A stretch of 64,000 nt of DNA from Rhynchospora pubera. Its lineage: Eukaryota > Streptophyta > Magnoliopsida > Poales > Cyperaceae. The DNA lies in contig CM051459.1 in the NCBI GenBank assembly GCA_028095005.1, positions 16,478,699 to 16,542,698 on the forward strand, written 5' to 3'. This document shows positions 21,464-34,583 of this stretch, piece by piece; the stretch's first letter is position 1; each line of letters begins with the position of its first letter. The translations under genes and the position numbers were made by a program. A model generated the notes under the pieces. It ran no database searches. It was not told the origin of the DNA and worked only from the letters and a program-made list of their open reading frames with translations.

Positions 21464-24181
21464 TCAAATGTTAAATTTGCGATCTCATTATGTATAGAAC
21501 TAGAAATAATTATATATCTACCCAAACCGATCAATACAGTGTTTACATTACCCAACAAAAATATAGAAGAATTTAATTTTTTTGAGAATAATATAAAAGG
21601 TATTTAATCATCAATGATACATGCGTTGAATTTACCTGAAAATAATAAATACTGAACTCTAGCAATCTAGCTATATAGCGGATAAAAAACAAACAGTAAA
21701 AAAAAACATTTCTTAAGTTTATAAACTTTGAAAGTCTTTTATTGTAACTGAGAATTGATTAGGTATTACATTTTGATACAAACAGCAGAAAAGAAGTTTG
21801 TTAGATAAATGCTAAAATTCAGAAGTCTCAGATACATCGCAGTTCCAATTGTAAGTATCTCAATTTCAAACCCTGAAGTTACTGTAGGTAAAGCTCAAAT
21901 CGCAACGGCTCAGATTACTGTTCTCTTGCGATGGATTTAATCCGGGTCCTTCGTCTCCGCCCAAGCTTCCGTACCTCTACAACGCTTCGTTCTAGGTTTT
22001 TTGCTCCGCTCTCTTCATTGCTTCTGTGGAGTTTTGCTCTGGCGATCCTCTATTTCGATACTTGGAGATATTCACATCGCTTTTTTCTTCTCTCTCTCGC
22101 CGCACCAGATCCCTTCACTCCTTCTCTCTTTGGATCCTTCTCGATCACTCTCTCACTTTCCTGGACAGAAATCAAACGAATGAAACCTAGAAAAATTGCC
22201 AATCTAGAGTGATTGGGAGAGACCTATCGGCGGCGGCTGAGACGATGCCGGTGTTCTTTCCATCTCTCTGTGCTTTCTCGGCCTCTTCCCCGAGGTCTTC
22301 TGTCTTATCTTCTATTGTGGTTTTTCTTTTCGTTCCCAGTTTGCGCTAGAATAAAAGTACAGATCATGAAACTTAGAAGATCAGTTGGTACGAGGTTCCT
22401 ACAGAAAATGTAAGTTCTTTCGTCTTGCTTTTTTACAGCATTTTGTTACCATTTTTGTTTGATTTTGCAAGATTCTTCCTTTGCTCTTCAGATTTGACGT
22501 GGTTGGAGAATCGGTTTTTATGAGGGTTTTTTCTGTAGGATTGACGCACGTTTTCTTCTTTCTGTTTTTGTTTGATTTTGGAAAATTCTTCATTTTCTCA
22601 TTGTTTCAAGCACAGGATTGATGTCAGTTTGTTCGATGAAAAGTGATGACAGTTCATCAGTGAAGTACTTTGTACTAATACTTGCTATTGCTCCGATTAA
22701 TTAATACTCTGATATTTGTGCGTAATATTCTTTGTTTGCTTTTTCTGAATTCAGATAGCATTTGGTAAGGACAGGCCAAGAATAGTTGTTGTTGAGGAAT
22801 AATTAGGTACATGATTGAGTGCGCACAAATAGATAAGAAACTAAAGAATAGAAGATTAATGGCATTGTGTTTAAGCTGGTATTAGTAATTTTCATTTCCT
22901 TTTCTATTTATTAGCTCTTTTCTTATTTACTTATTGTAATCTGTGATGTGCTTCAGGTCATATGTGCATGGTTGCCTTTGTGAGGTTAAATATTAAGGTA
23001 GTGTTTACTGCCATGCCACTGTAAGAAATTTGCATAACCAAATTTCAGATATCATCAACTTCTCTTGGTCTAATACCTTTTGTGTTGAGGAACATACACC
23101 TTAACATTTAAATGTTGAAACATACACTTTATATACACCTTAACCTTTCTATTTTTATTTTCCTAATTTCCAGAAAAAGAGGATTATATTTGGTTCAGAA
23201 GCATCACTGCTCTTTTAAATTTACTGCCGAGGCCTAGCAGATTGAGTGGCGCAAAAAAGTTTGTTGTTATATTTTAATCTATCTTTTCTTGGTTAATTGT
23301 TTGTGTTCATTTTTTTATTCATGTAGGAAGAATGATGATATCAAGAAGGTGGGTTTGCTTGATTCTATCATTTTTATATTATTAAATAAGGTCATTTGGT
23401 GTTATTTTCTCAATAATTTATAAATTTAACAATTATGTTGATTAAAAAACAAATTGTAAATTCACAGCTGTGCTAGGCGACCTCCTATCAGTAGTGAATG
23501 AGGGAAATATTGGGAAGTATGATGCTCATGTGTGAAGAAAAATATTGCGTGATATGATGCTCATTGCAAATGGACTTGACAGAGGGATTTCATGGCATGC
23601 TCTAGGTTTGATTTAGCTCCTCTAAATCTGTTTTTCATTTTTTAGCGATGATACTGTTTTTTTTTTATCTGGTGATACATACAAGGTTCTATTTTTTCTC
23701 CCTATTTTTTGATAATTTTCTTTCAGGCCGCTATTTTTATTTTTGCTAGGCAGCCGTGAAGGAAATGGGCATTTATTTTCTGAGTTCTCAAGTGTCATCG
23801 CCAACGAGTAATGATAAATTTCTCCATGTGCTTTTTTTCCCTTCTGTGCCTTTTTCTGCTATCAGTTTTAAGATTGTACATTGTAGAAATAGACACCTAT
23901 TATTTCGTGCTGGATTTTTGTTGCAGGTCACAGATGTTCAAGTGTTGTACAACTATTGTGAGGTGAACTGCAATTTAGAAAAAAAAACAGACAAAAATGC
24001 TTTAATTGTATTGGTCCTTCACTTTGGTTTGTTTCAAAACTATGGCATGTACCTTTTTTCTCATTGTATCAGGTAATTCATGCCTTGGCAATATTATGGA
24101 GATTTTGGCTACTTCTTTATCAAGTTTGGCCTAAAGAATTTGAACATGTGTGTTAAGGCAAGTGCTTCTTTAATTATTTAA
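21463..24181. other. No confirmed gene; CT-rich leader-like segment
   Basis: Between about 21930 and 22420 the plus strand is pyrimidine-rich with a plausible donor after AGAAAATG (GTAAGT at about 22409), resembling a 5' leader. I cannot chain it into a protein. The remnant at 23469-23606 (listed separately) is the only stretch with protein-like composition. Confidence 0.3.
23469..23606 (+). pseudogene. Unrecognised exon-like remnant with an in-frame stop
   Basis: Flanked by an acceptor-like TTCACAG and a donor-like CTCTAG/GTTTG, this segment reads LGDLLSVVNEGNIGKYDAHV, stop (TGA), RKILRDMMLIANGLDRGISW. If the TGA were TGG the frame would be open throughout, and the composition looks like real protein. 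A further piece near 23753-23810 reads REGNGHLFSEFSSVIANE. I do not recognise the parent gene. It may be a pseudogene or a captured fragment. Confidence 0.35.
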
Positions 24182-24359
24182 GGCCTTGATCAAAATTCTG
24201 CTTTTTTAAGAAATTTTTTATCAAAGTGAACAGATTTTTGTCATTTAGTCCGAATTTTCATATAATTAAATCCAACAAAATCCTGCAAAATCAATTCAAT
24301 TGAAATGAAATGAAATGAAATGACATCCCATGTAAAAATAAAAATATTTGATCAGGGCC
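24182..24359. mobile_element. PIF/Harbinger (Tourist-like) MITE
   Basis: 178 bp with inverted ends GGCCTTGATCAAAAT and ATATTTGATCAGGGCC, flanked on both sides by the 3-bp duplication TAA (24179-24181 and 24360-24362). The interior has no coding capacity and contains a short (GAAAT)n run. Size, ends and TAA target site all match the Harbinger type. Confidence 0.8.
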
Positions 24360-26015
24360 TAAGGCTCTAAAGCTAACTTTTAATGATGCCATATTTTTAG
24401 GGGGCCACATTGTTAGGCATCAATAAAGTTGTGATACCTTTAGTGATAAAACTTTCACAAGTGACAGTCATAGTTATCGTAATTTAGGTCATTCATTTGT
24501 GAAGTTATGTGGTTTTTCATTTTCTACTTTAACTCATGTCAAATCATACAAACTAAATTATCCTGTGTATAAGGGAAGCCTTCATTAATCGGCCCACTGA
24601 AATAGGCAAATTTTCGGTGTTTTCATCTGTGCTATTAGAAACACTTTTTTGTGTTTGATTTCTACATCTTTTGGGTAGTTATTTTATGTGTTGTATTTGA
24701 GGATTTTCAGTCTTTCTTAGCGAATTTGCTCAAGTTTTTCTTATTTTCTGTACATTTTGTCAGCTATTAGGTATGGCACTTTTCACATTACACATGGTCT
24801 GTTGATTCTGTCATGGCAAGGCTGGGCAGTGAGGTGATGTTTTCTCAGGTATGTAATTTTACTCCTAAATAGAAGAAAAAAATAAAATAATGCTCTCTTG
24901 ATTCGAAAAAATTTTGATGGTTTCATTGTATTATTTCGCGATTCCACTTGATTTTGGCATGATTTCTTCTGCTTTTGCCTTCTTTGCAGGTTGCGCAGTT
25001 GGCTGTTTGGGCATTTGCTTTCAGGTTAGTTCCTCTTCCCTTTTCCCTTCTTTTTTGGTGAGTTTTGTTTTGAGTATCTATTTTTTAGTTGTCAGATATA
25101 CTATAGACTTAATGTGTTGCTGCTCTTTTTGCTCTTAGCAGTGCTTCTTCCCATTCTTGGCTGCCCTATTTTTTTATAGAATCTATTTTGATCACTTCTC
25201 TTTCAAAACCTAGCCATTTATATTTACGGAATTTAAAAACTTGCATTTGCTTATATTCAGAAAAAGAACGTTCAAATATTGTTCCATCTCGAAGTTTTTC
25301 ATATATTCTGCAGTTGAGAATGAGTTATTTTCTTTTATTTATTTATTATTTTAAAAGAGCAACACAAAGAAGAAAGGCTAAGAGAATTGTGCTGCTCTTT
25401 TAGTAGGGAGTGGTTGTCAATTCTCTAGATTTGTTTCTCACTGATATTATCTTTCGCTCAATAGAAATGTTTGAGTCTCATTTTTGTTATGGACTGGTAT
25501 GTGTAGTCAGAGATTTGGCACAAATTATGCTATGCTATTTTTGCTTAGTATTGATTCTTCATATCTGTTCTAGCAATAAATATGTTGTAGGGTCTTCTAT
25601 ACAAATTTCCTATACAACCAATATCCACGTCAACTTTCCAGGATGCTTGGCACTCAATTCTCATATATAAAGTGACTGGAGCATAAAATCCTTAGGGATA
25701 GTGAAGTTCAAAGATGTAATGACGGGTAAAATTGTGTTGCAACATTCTACATTGGACTATAAAATAATGGTTGGGTGGATGTATGATCCTGATCGAAGAT
25801 TTTAGCCACATATGCAAAGTCCAATTGTATTATAACTTTATAAGCTTTAAATCTAATATAGATAGAATATTTATGTTTCACATGTTAAAATGAAATAGTA
25901 TCTTAATTATTTTTCTAATTTTAGCAATCAGAATGATTAATTTAATGGTAACTTTGTTTCTGTAACCAGAAGCTTACAGCATTGTTATTTTTATAAATAG
26001 TGTTAGATTGAAATG

Positions 26016-26150
26016 TCTGTAGTTTTCTAACCTGAAATGTCTTGCGTTTTGTGTTGTAATCTTTATACTAACCTGAAATGTCTTCCGTCACAATATCTGT
26101 AGTTTTCTAACCGAAATGTCTTGCGTTTTGTGTTGTAATCTTTATACTAT
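26016..26150. repeat. Local tandem duplication, ~80-bp period
   Basis: The phrase TCTGTAGTTTTCTAACC...CTTTATACTA occurs at 26016 and again at 26096 with one indel. A partial third echo (AACCTGAAATGTCTTCCG) lies between them. Confidence 0.8.
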
Positions 26151-26571
26151 TTATTTAGATTTGAATTTTATCTTTTTGGTTAAGTAAAAGAGATTAAGCA
26201 AATTATATCTGACAAGGCCTGTGTGCTGGTACATTTTACATATACCTTCCATGCTGCTTTGGTCTATACCTTTTGTGGTTTGTTTTATTTCTCAGTAAAA
26301 GTTGCGGTCTACTTAATTATGAGAAAAAGGTATTTGTAGATTGCCAAGGCTTCAATGATTATTTTAGTAAAATGGTATTATCAGCAAAAGGTATTCTGAG
26401 AAAAAGTTGCGCTCTACTGATTTTTTTTTTGTTTTCATCTCTAAAACCTATTTGATAACTATAGTTGCTTTAGAACGATAGTGACGGATTTGATTGATCT
26501 GTGTAATTTTTTTTATTTGCACTTCACCTAGCAAGGGACTTAACTGCTGAGAAACTTAAGTTGGGTATCTA

Positions 26572-27293
26572 TCTATACAAATCAAAAGGGCTTTTTATTT
26601 TTTCGTGTTTCGGTTTTAAATCAATCTTTGTTTTATATTCATCTATATACTTTGAATAAGCTGCTCCTATAATTTTGTTCTTTTGGAATTTTTAATGGCA
26701 TGTGGCAGTGAGTTCAAAGATCAGCGAGGAAAGACGGATGCTTTGGACAAATGGGGACCCAACATCCATTGTAAGTTCTATTGTGTTTTGCATTATTTTA
26801 TCTCATTGTACTCCATTATTTTCTCTTACTAGACCTTTAGTTCCTTTTACTGTACCAAATTAGTTGTTAGTTAGATTGCACCTATCAAGAATGTTGTAAT
26901 AATGCAACTCTAGGCTGAAAAATACAATTAGTTATTCCATTTTGTTTCTTTTCATTTTATCTGGTTATTTCGTGTTATAGCAAACTAAGTGATTTTTTAT
27001 TTTCCTTTGGTATGTCTTCGATTGTATTATATTTTATTTTGCAATGTTTTTTTTTCCAATTTTATCTCGGTGCATTGAAGTATAAATTAGACATACAAAG
27101 GAATGTTTAAAATTATTAGAGAGATCTCAAATAATAACTATAGATGTTGCTATTTGAAATAATAATTATAGGTGGTGTCTTCATTTTCAGGTGTTAATAA
27201 ATGTTACCTAAATTATAGGTCGTACCTTTCTTAGTTAAAAGAAGTCCAACTTAAGTCTAACTTTCATCGCGCGAAGCGCGATGTAATAGCTAG
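26572..27293 (+). mobile_element. Non-autonomous Helitron
   Basis: The 3' end shows the classic Helitron terminus: an 8-bp-stem hairpin CATCGCGC-GAA-GCGCGATG (27265-27283), 6 nt of spacer, then CTAG at 27290-27293, followed by T. The 5' end is TCTATACAAATC preceded by A, so the insertion is between A and T as expected and makes no target duplication. The length is about 722 bp with no Rep/helicase. An exon-like piece near 26706-26770, followed by a donor-like GTAAGT, may be captured host sequence. Confidence 0.7.
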
Positions 27294-27869
27294 TTTTTCT
27301 TAATCTAATATCACACTATTGACTATTTAAAAAACTAAATATTTAAATATTATTTTTATTCAGTCCATAATAGATTACAACCTTTTAAGTTCATTTGCTA
27401 AAGTTTAAGAGGCCGAACAGTAAGCACAGTAGAACTAACCTATTTAAGTCAATATGATTTGTTTATTCTATCTTCAAAAATATAATTTGGTTAATGGGAT
27501 TCTTATATATTACATGACCTTTCCAATCCCGCTGTAATTATATTTTCATATAGATAATAGATTCGCTCTAGAAATGTTCATTGTTTGCGAATTCCTTTGA
27601 ATTTATCCATTAATTGACGTTGAAGCACTCTCGCTTTAACCAGACAGGTGTTTAAAAGAGGGATAGATTTGATTGATTTCAGAGCGGGCAAAAGAATTTT
27701 TTTTATACATGCTCGGTAGTCGGTACTCGCTACTCGGTAGCATCAAAAAGATATATTTGAGCATGAATTGAACAGCCTGCATTAAATGGCACACGATTCA
27801 GGATTTGCGTGTGGAATAGGAAAACGAAAAAGAGGTAAATATTGATGGAAGGGCCGGGTTTATATATTA

Positions 27870-27900
27870 CTAGCGGGCCTTCGCGCGTTGCGCGATCTAC
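27870..27900 (-). mobile_element. 3' terminus of a second Helitron, minus strand
   Basis: Read on the minus strand: hairpin TCGCGC-AAC-GCGCGA (27881-27895), 7 nt, then CTAG (27870-27873) and T. This is a Helitron 3' end pointing left, so the element would extend rightward from here. I did not find its 5' TC end, so only the terminus is annotated. Confidence 0.55.
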
Positions 27901-30900
27901 TGTTTTTATAAAATATATAAAATATTGAAGGTCGGAAAAATTTTTTGTATCATATATTTGTTCTAATTTTGTGATTATGTTGGTAAAATTTAATGAAGAA
28001 ATATATTTTGAAATGTCCAAAATAATAAAAAAAAAGTAAAGATGAAACTTTAGAAATAAAATATGATGAGATTTGAAAATTTATTTTAATTATTTTAAAA
28101 GTATATAATCGAAATTCATTACATCTATTAATTATATATATTATTTGAGCAAGCATAGAGATTTTCATGGAAAAAAATAAATTTCGAAGGGCTACAAATA
28201 ATTGAAAAAAAAAGAAGAAGCATGTGATACAGACAAACTATCCTGTCAGCCACCACTCAAATACTTTGTTTCTCGAGAAAAAGGATGAAGAAATAAAAGT
28301 AACGTTAGTTTTAGAGGAGTCCTTATTTGATGATTTCATAGGAGTTCTCTATACTACGGTCAAATTGCTCCTCACTATTCCTCATGAACTGTAAAAATTA
28401 ATTAATTTGCAGATCATGCTAATTAATTTCTACACCATCGCACATCGGTCTTGAAGGAAATAAAATTAGGCAGTGTGAAGTGTGAACTGACACAATAATA
28501 GTATTTTACATGATCAAATGAATCAGAAAGTGGTCTAAATTGAGTAAAAAATATTATCCGGTAGATTACTGCATGAGTGGCTTATAATACATGATGGTAT
28601 AACCATAAAGAAAAAAGTCAGCATCAACAATACTTAATTGTGTTATGACCATTCTTGTACCATCATGCATACCATTCGCTTAATCCATGTTTCGAAGCAA
28701 CATCACTGGCACACCAAGTTTTAAGCTCAGCTTTATAGCATGTTTCTAGTCAGGAGTATAAACACACTGGCGCCAACATAAACTAAGATAATAATCCATA
28801 TAAAATACCTAACTGAGAAGATTAAGCAAAAGCTAATATTACTTGTGCGAAGCGAAAGACCTGCGCAAAGAAGGCTTAGAAAAGAAAACTGAGGAACATC
28901 ATTAAACATGTGAACGACCTGTGATAACAAAAATGAAAGAAAAGGACACCAAACAAAAGATTATGTCCAGGTAGACAAAATAATCAATATATAATGAAAT
29001 ATTTAAAATATGTATGGTTTTAGGCTTTTAATTTGAAGATAGTTGTAATAAAAGATAAAGCAAGATAACCTAGATGTATAATTCATAGCACAGATGTTAT
29101 GCAACTCCAGTCGGTTTAGTTCATCCATTGTATTATTTCATGTCATTCCTTGTGAGGATTTAGGTTTGTCACCTAAAACACAATTTTTTTTTAATTGTAA
29201 CACAGCTGCAATAAATTTTAGGATTGAATGTGAAGAAAAAATATTGGTAACTTATAGCATTTATACTATTTTCTTAGTAGTTTTCAAAAATACCCTTCTT
29301 CCTCATAAATCATGTAATAAATATTTTATTATGTAAGAAATCTCAATTTTACCAGTACAAATATAAAAATTAGGAATTCTAACCATAGGACACTATGATT
29401 TTAATTGATTAGTTAAATGCAAAGATTTCTGATATATAAGCAAATATAGAAATATCACATATCTTCCTTATCTTCTGAAATGTCAAAACTGGCTGCACTT
29501 TTTCACCTTATGTATAAACAGATAAATCATGGAGGAACTTTATTTAACAACAGGTTGAATAATATTAGAGAGTGGAAATACATCTGGGATAAACCTGATG
29601 TATTGGACTCCTTTTTTTGACATTAGATATCATACTATACTAACCATGGAGGAACTTTCTTTGGCTCTAAATTTGCAGTTCAGTACCAATTAAGATTAAG
29701 AAATTATAAAAGAGATCTGTCATTGTACTTGTTCCCATTACACAATTGCTTCTCTTATTATTTTGTAACAAATCCAGTCTAACTGTCTCATCATGTAAAT
29801 AAGCAATTGAAAAAAAAAACCCCATTAAAAAGCTGTTATATAGATATATAAACAATAATCGCACACCAAAATAGTGACAAAAAAAATGATCAGTTAGAGG
29901 AAACAATCAGGTTGAGCAAAATCCCACACCCCACTAATTAAAAACACCATTGTTCTAATCTAGCTAAACATCCAAGTTGTATTTCTTTTAGTATGTTGTT
30001 CTGCTGTTGTTTTGATGAGATATGAAGTAATTATTTTACTTCAAAAAGAAATAAACCATGAAATCTGGAAACTCCAGAAAACGTTATTGAATGCATCAGA
30101 CATAATCAGTCAATTAAAGCTCCTTCCAATATTTTACCGTTTACGGATGCATGAATGACCTTTATCAAATTAGCCGACATAATTCATGATGTTACTCTTT
30201 TATAATTAGCATACAAACACAAAAATAGAAATTGAATGCGAACCAATTAGTCTAATTTTTGTGGAGAAAATATTTTGCTGGCAAAATTGAAATAGAAATT
30301 CTAGTAGAAATAAACAGAAAATAAGGTTGGTTTGTACGTAATACATACCTGATCAGTGATGCAAAATTTGGAGCCAAAATCTTATGACATTGTTGCAAAC
30401 CTGAGAAAAGTAGCGAAAACATATTTTACTATGCAAGCAGAGAAAAAAAATACATTGTTCTTACCAATTCGAGATAACAAATATACCAATCAAGCAAAAA
30501 AAGATCTAATGAAATAGGTTGTAACCAGTTTTACCAGTAAAGAAAATAGAGAATACAAAGAGAAAACTTTATTGAAAGAATGATTTTCATGTAAAATCTC
30601 TAGCTCTAGATCACCTATATATAGCCTAATCAGGTACATCCACTAATCAAATAGGCAAAAATTATTTGAAAGCAACCTCAATCAAATACCGCACTGATCT
30701 TTGTACTGTTACCTTTTCCAGTACCATGATTGTATCTTCGCAGCGTTGGTTCATATATATCCAACATTTCTGAAAAGAATTAAATTGACAGAAATCACAT
30801 TGTAAGAGTATATCAGTTTACCAGGTATGATAATAAACTTGTAAGTAAATTATAAGGAAAAAATAAAAATAAAAATGTCTCCTAACCAAATTAGATAATT

Positions 30901-32700
30901 GGCGCCATTCTTCAGCTTCACACTTCTTAAAAGATTCACCACATTATTTATTTGCCGAACATCTGCAGTCTTCGCACCTCAATTTCTACATGACATAAGA
31001 AGAAAAAGGAAAAATAAATCTGCTAAATATAGCCACATACATTGAAAGTATTTAATTTGGGTAAATGAAAAATCCAATATTTTTGGTTTATAATAATTTA
31101 GGCGGAATAGTCTATAATAATTTAAGATCAAAGCAATTATATAGAATTTAGGTTTTAAAACAAAGAGTGCTGAGATTTGAGTAAAAGATCAATGCAATTT
31201 AAGATCTAAAACCTTTGACCGCATATCTTCTAGCAAATCTCACTCTAATCGTCTTCAGCCTTAAAAGCGTCTTGAGCTGTGCCTCTCCTAGGAATAAAAT
31301 GTTGCATCTTCCCATCAAAATAATGAAGTAATTTTTATTCTACGAACCTAGACTTTGGTACCAACCTTGTGCTCCTCAATAGCCAACACTTGCATCCCCA
31401 CTACCTGAGAGCTAATTCTCCGCACTTTCTTTCAAATCAGCCAAATCTAAAGCTATTTGTATCAAATTGAAGCAATGGGCCCCACGTTGGCACAATATCT
31501 CAGCACAAAATTGAAGCAAAATTGAGAGAAATGTTGAAAAAAAAAGGTAAAAACATGACAAAAGAGGAAATCTAAAAAAACCTTCAACAAAATATGCAAA
31601 GTCGCAAGCATAAAGACAATTAGAAAAAGAAAACAACAGATGCAATAAACTCATAAAAAACAGAAGGAAAACACAGAATCCCCAAAAAAGTAAAAAAAAA
31701 AAAAGAGGAGAGAGATAAACCTCAGGAAAATAGAAAGAAAGATAACTCATTGGCTAGAAAATAGAGACAAAGCTTGAGAAATTGAAGAGACGTTCTACCA
31801 ACAAAAAAGAAATTGAAGAGACAAACCGACTATCTTAGTTCCTGGATCAGTATATATACCAAAATGTGGTTGGAATTCGTTGAAGTACTGTGAAGCAATT
31901 TGACCAAAATCAGCAAAGAGGAAAACAAAAGGAAAAAAAAAAGAAAAGAAAACCTACCAGGCGAAAAATACAATCCCAATAAGCAACTCTGAGAGAAGCA
32001 AAGAGAAGGGAACAGGAATAAAGCAGAACCGCAGGACACAGCGCAGAGCACGCATAGACAGAGACCAAGAAAAAGCAGCATAGAAGTTCCCAAATCATAA
32101 TCGGAGGCGTAGTGAACCCAGTGCAGAGAAGAGGAAACGCATGCCAAAGCAATAGACCAGAATCGGAGCACAAAAGAACAGTAGAACGTAAATAGACAAA
32201 AGTAGAGAGAACGGCGTACAAACCACGACCATATGTCGAAGAGAATTCGTACGACAATCACATGGACACAGCCACCTATCTGGTCCGCGAGGAGTACTCG
32301 GGCCATGACATGAGAGAGGCTGTACTGAGCGCTCCAAATCGAGGCAAAGGAACGAAGTATCTCGAAGGAGAAGTGATCAAACGGCAGAGTTCAACCACAT
32401 CAGACGGCCACGATGGAAGCAACGGAGTGGACGGTACAGATCCGGTTACTATTCCGCAACAGTGCTTATGAATAGTAACGGATCCGGATCCAATAGGCCG
32501 GGATTAATGTATGTTTGGATATTATATTTAATAAAATAGTGTTCCTTTCTTATTTCTTATTTAAATGGCTATTGTTGTGTCGGGAAGGGAGTACGTCAAC
32601 TGCAGTGGCCGGATGGCAACATATTTTATTATCTCTTCAAGTCTTCATCAGTCTCATGACCCATCTGATTTACATTTTTTTTGTTTGGTTCAACTGTCAC
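27901..32700. other. Gene-poor stretch
   Basis: No protein gene that I can support. Between about 31400 and 32310 the minus strand is rich in pyrimidines with long but low-complexity open frames, which look like an untranslated leader or chance. A 10-bp-stem hairpin, GTTACTATTC...GAATAGTAAC, lies at about 32444-32480 within GGATCC-rich sequence. AT-rich elsewhere. Confidence 0.4.
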
Positions 32701-33475
32701 AATTGATAGACAGGGTAGAAGCTAAGGTTGGAGACGGACCGGATACGGATCCGATAATGGTGAAACTATATCTATGTCTATGTATATATTGTCGGACATG
32801 AATATAAATATAAATACGGATATGGTATAAATATTAAACGGATGTAAATACAAATCAGATGTTATTAGATATAAATATGAATATGGATATATTTCCGATA
32901 TTTAACATATACTAGAAATAAAAAATAAACACAATAATAATACCGATTTATATCAATGTCATCATATATCAAAATATTATATTAATCAATTGTAACCTTC
33001 AAAAAAAGAAAATAATAATAATTTTAATGTTGCCATCATATGAAATGAAATCATCTCAATAATAGAAACAAAATTAATTTCATATTATTATTAGTCCAAT
33101 CAAAATATTATCATAAGTCAATCTATATAATAAAAGCTAAGTATTATATTTTCAAATGTTTGTTTTTTTTCATAATATTAGAAGGATAATTATATTAATC
33201 CGCTAAAGATATAGATAAACCGATTGAATACTATCGGATATCAATAATATCCTTTTTTTTTTTGGTTGAATACAAATACAAACCGGATAGTGTCAAAATC
33301 ATATCCGTATATATATTTATTTTTATGTCGGATACAATTATGAATAAGAATATGTTCGGATATGAATACGGTTTGGACATTAAGCGTATTTTTCGGATAC
33401 GAATACAGGACGGAACAGAATTTATTTGTTCCGTTTTCATTCCTAGTAGAAGCGGATCCCGATGAAAGGCAAAGT
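32700..33475. mobile_element. Decayed DNA-transposon-like segment with CGGATA subterminal repeats
   Basis: Both halves are studded with variants of CGGATAC / GGATATGAATACGG in both orientations (about 32735-32900 and 33190-33420), the pattern of subterminal transposase-binding repeats. At 33122 TCTATATAATAAAAGCTAAG looks like a Helitron 5' start, and near 33441 CTAG follows a weak CGGAACA...TGTTCCG hairpin, so a nested Helitron is possible. Ends and target duplications could not be settled. Confidence 0.35.
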
Positions 33476-34532
33476 TAGTGAAGAGTCTAAAATTACTCCA
33501 CAAAGAGGAAGGATAAATTCAACGTGTTGGACATACTCCATTCATCTAATGTATTCGTTTCAAAATTCATGCTTTAAACAATCAATCCCAATTATTTAAC
33601 ATGATACCCATATTTATGCTTCAAAAAACCCATTCGAACCGTTTTACATGAATCTAATAGAAAATCGAATTTATATATTTGAAAAAATTTTAGAAAACTA
33701 TTTTTTAGACCGTTCATGATTTTTAGATCCATGATTTTCTAAAATGAAAAAATAATATAAAAATTTGAGAAAAATAGAAAATTTAATTTACAAGATTTTT
33801 AATATGAATGTAATATTAAACCGGTCATTTGAAATATAAATTTGAAAACGAACGTCTAATTTATTGGATTGAGGAGGTCCATCCAACGCATTGAACTTTA
33901 GCCTTGGTCAAATTATAAATTATATGCGAACATATCTTTAGTCAAAATTAACAAGACCAACATTGAATTCGACACTTGAGTATCGATTTTTAAAATTATT
34001 AATAAAAATTTAAGACTATTATAACACTTGTTCATGAGTATTATCAAACTCTTACCCATGATTTCAAAAGCAAAGATGATTGGTTACAATTTACAATTTC
34101 AAAATCATGCACTCGGTACAGGACAATTATACTAACACAACAGTGTGTTATTACATTTATCATGGAACGAAATGCACATAAAAGTCTTAAATTTTGCCCC
34201 AACTATTTCGTTGATAACCAATATGTGATTGTGGATCACGTGCCTTTCCTGGGATATGAATATAAATGTCGAATTTTGTGTCTTTATATTATAAAAAATA
34301 CATAATTTTATGTAATGCATTAGGTCAGGTCCCAGCACACTGACCCGTTACAAAACCCTCCTGATGCCATTGTGCCACGGAAATTTTTTTCCCACTAAAA
34401 GTTTAAAACCCCTGTTACTAAAATAAAAACCAAAAAGGCTTAGTTTTGGCATGAATGCAATAAAGGAGGAAAACAAGCTCCATTTCTCCCGGTCAACTCC
34501 TGCTCCATTAAAACAACTTTTCACACCAATCA
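33476..34532. other. Upstream region of the remorin gene
   Basis: AT-rich with no element recognised. The promoter of the remorin gene should lie in its right part. Confidence 0.35.
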
Positions 34533-34551
34533 ATCTCTCTCTCTCTCTCTT
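34533..34551 (+). repeat. CT microsatellite in the remorin 5' leader
   Basis: About nine CT units upstream of the start codon. A second CT run at 34623-34643 begins intron 1 directly at the donor GTCTCT. Pyrimidine-rich leaders of this kind are common in plant genes. Confidence 0.85.
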
Positions 34552-34583
34552 AGCTAACCTTCGAAACGGCCGATTCTGTTTCT

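Noticed and set aside
21931..22413. 93- and 66-codon plus-strand open frames
   Set aside because: Composition is typical of a CT-rich 5' leader. No homology recognised and no way to chain them to later exons.
31412..32337. Several long overlapping minus-strand open frames (112, 158, 115 and 80 codons)
   Set aside because: They are pyrimidine-rich, low-complexity, Leu/Phe/Ser/Cys-dominated translations in more than one frame, with no domain. More likely an untranslated leader or chance.
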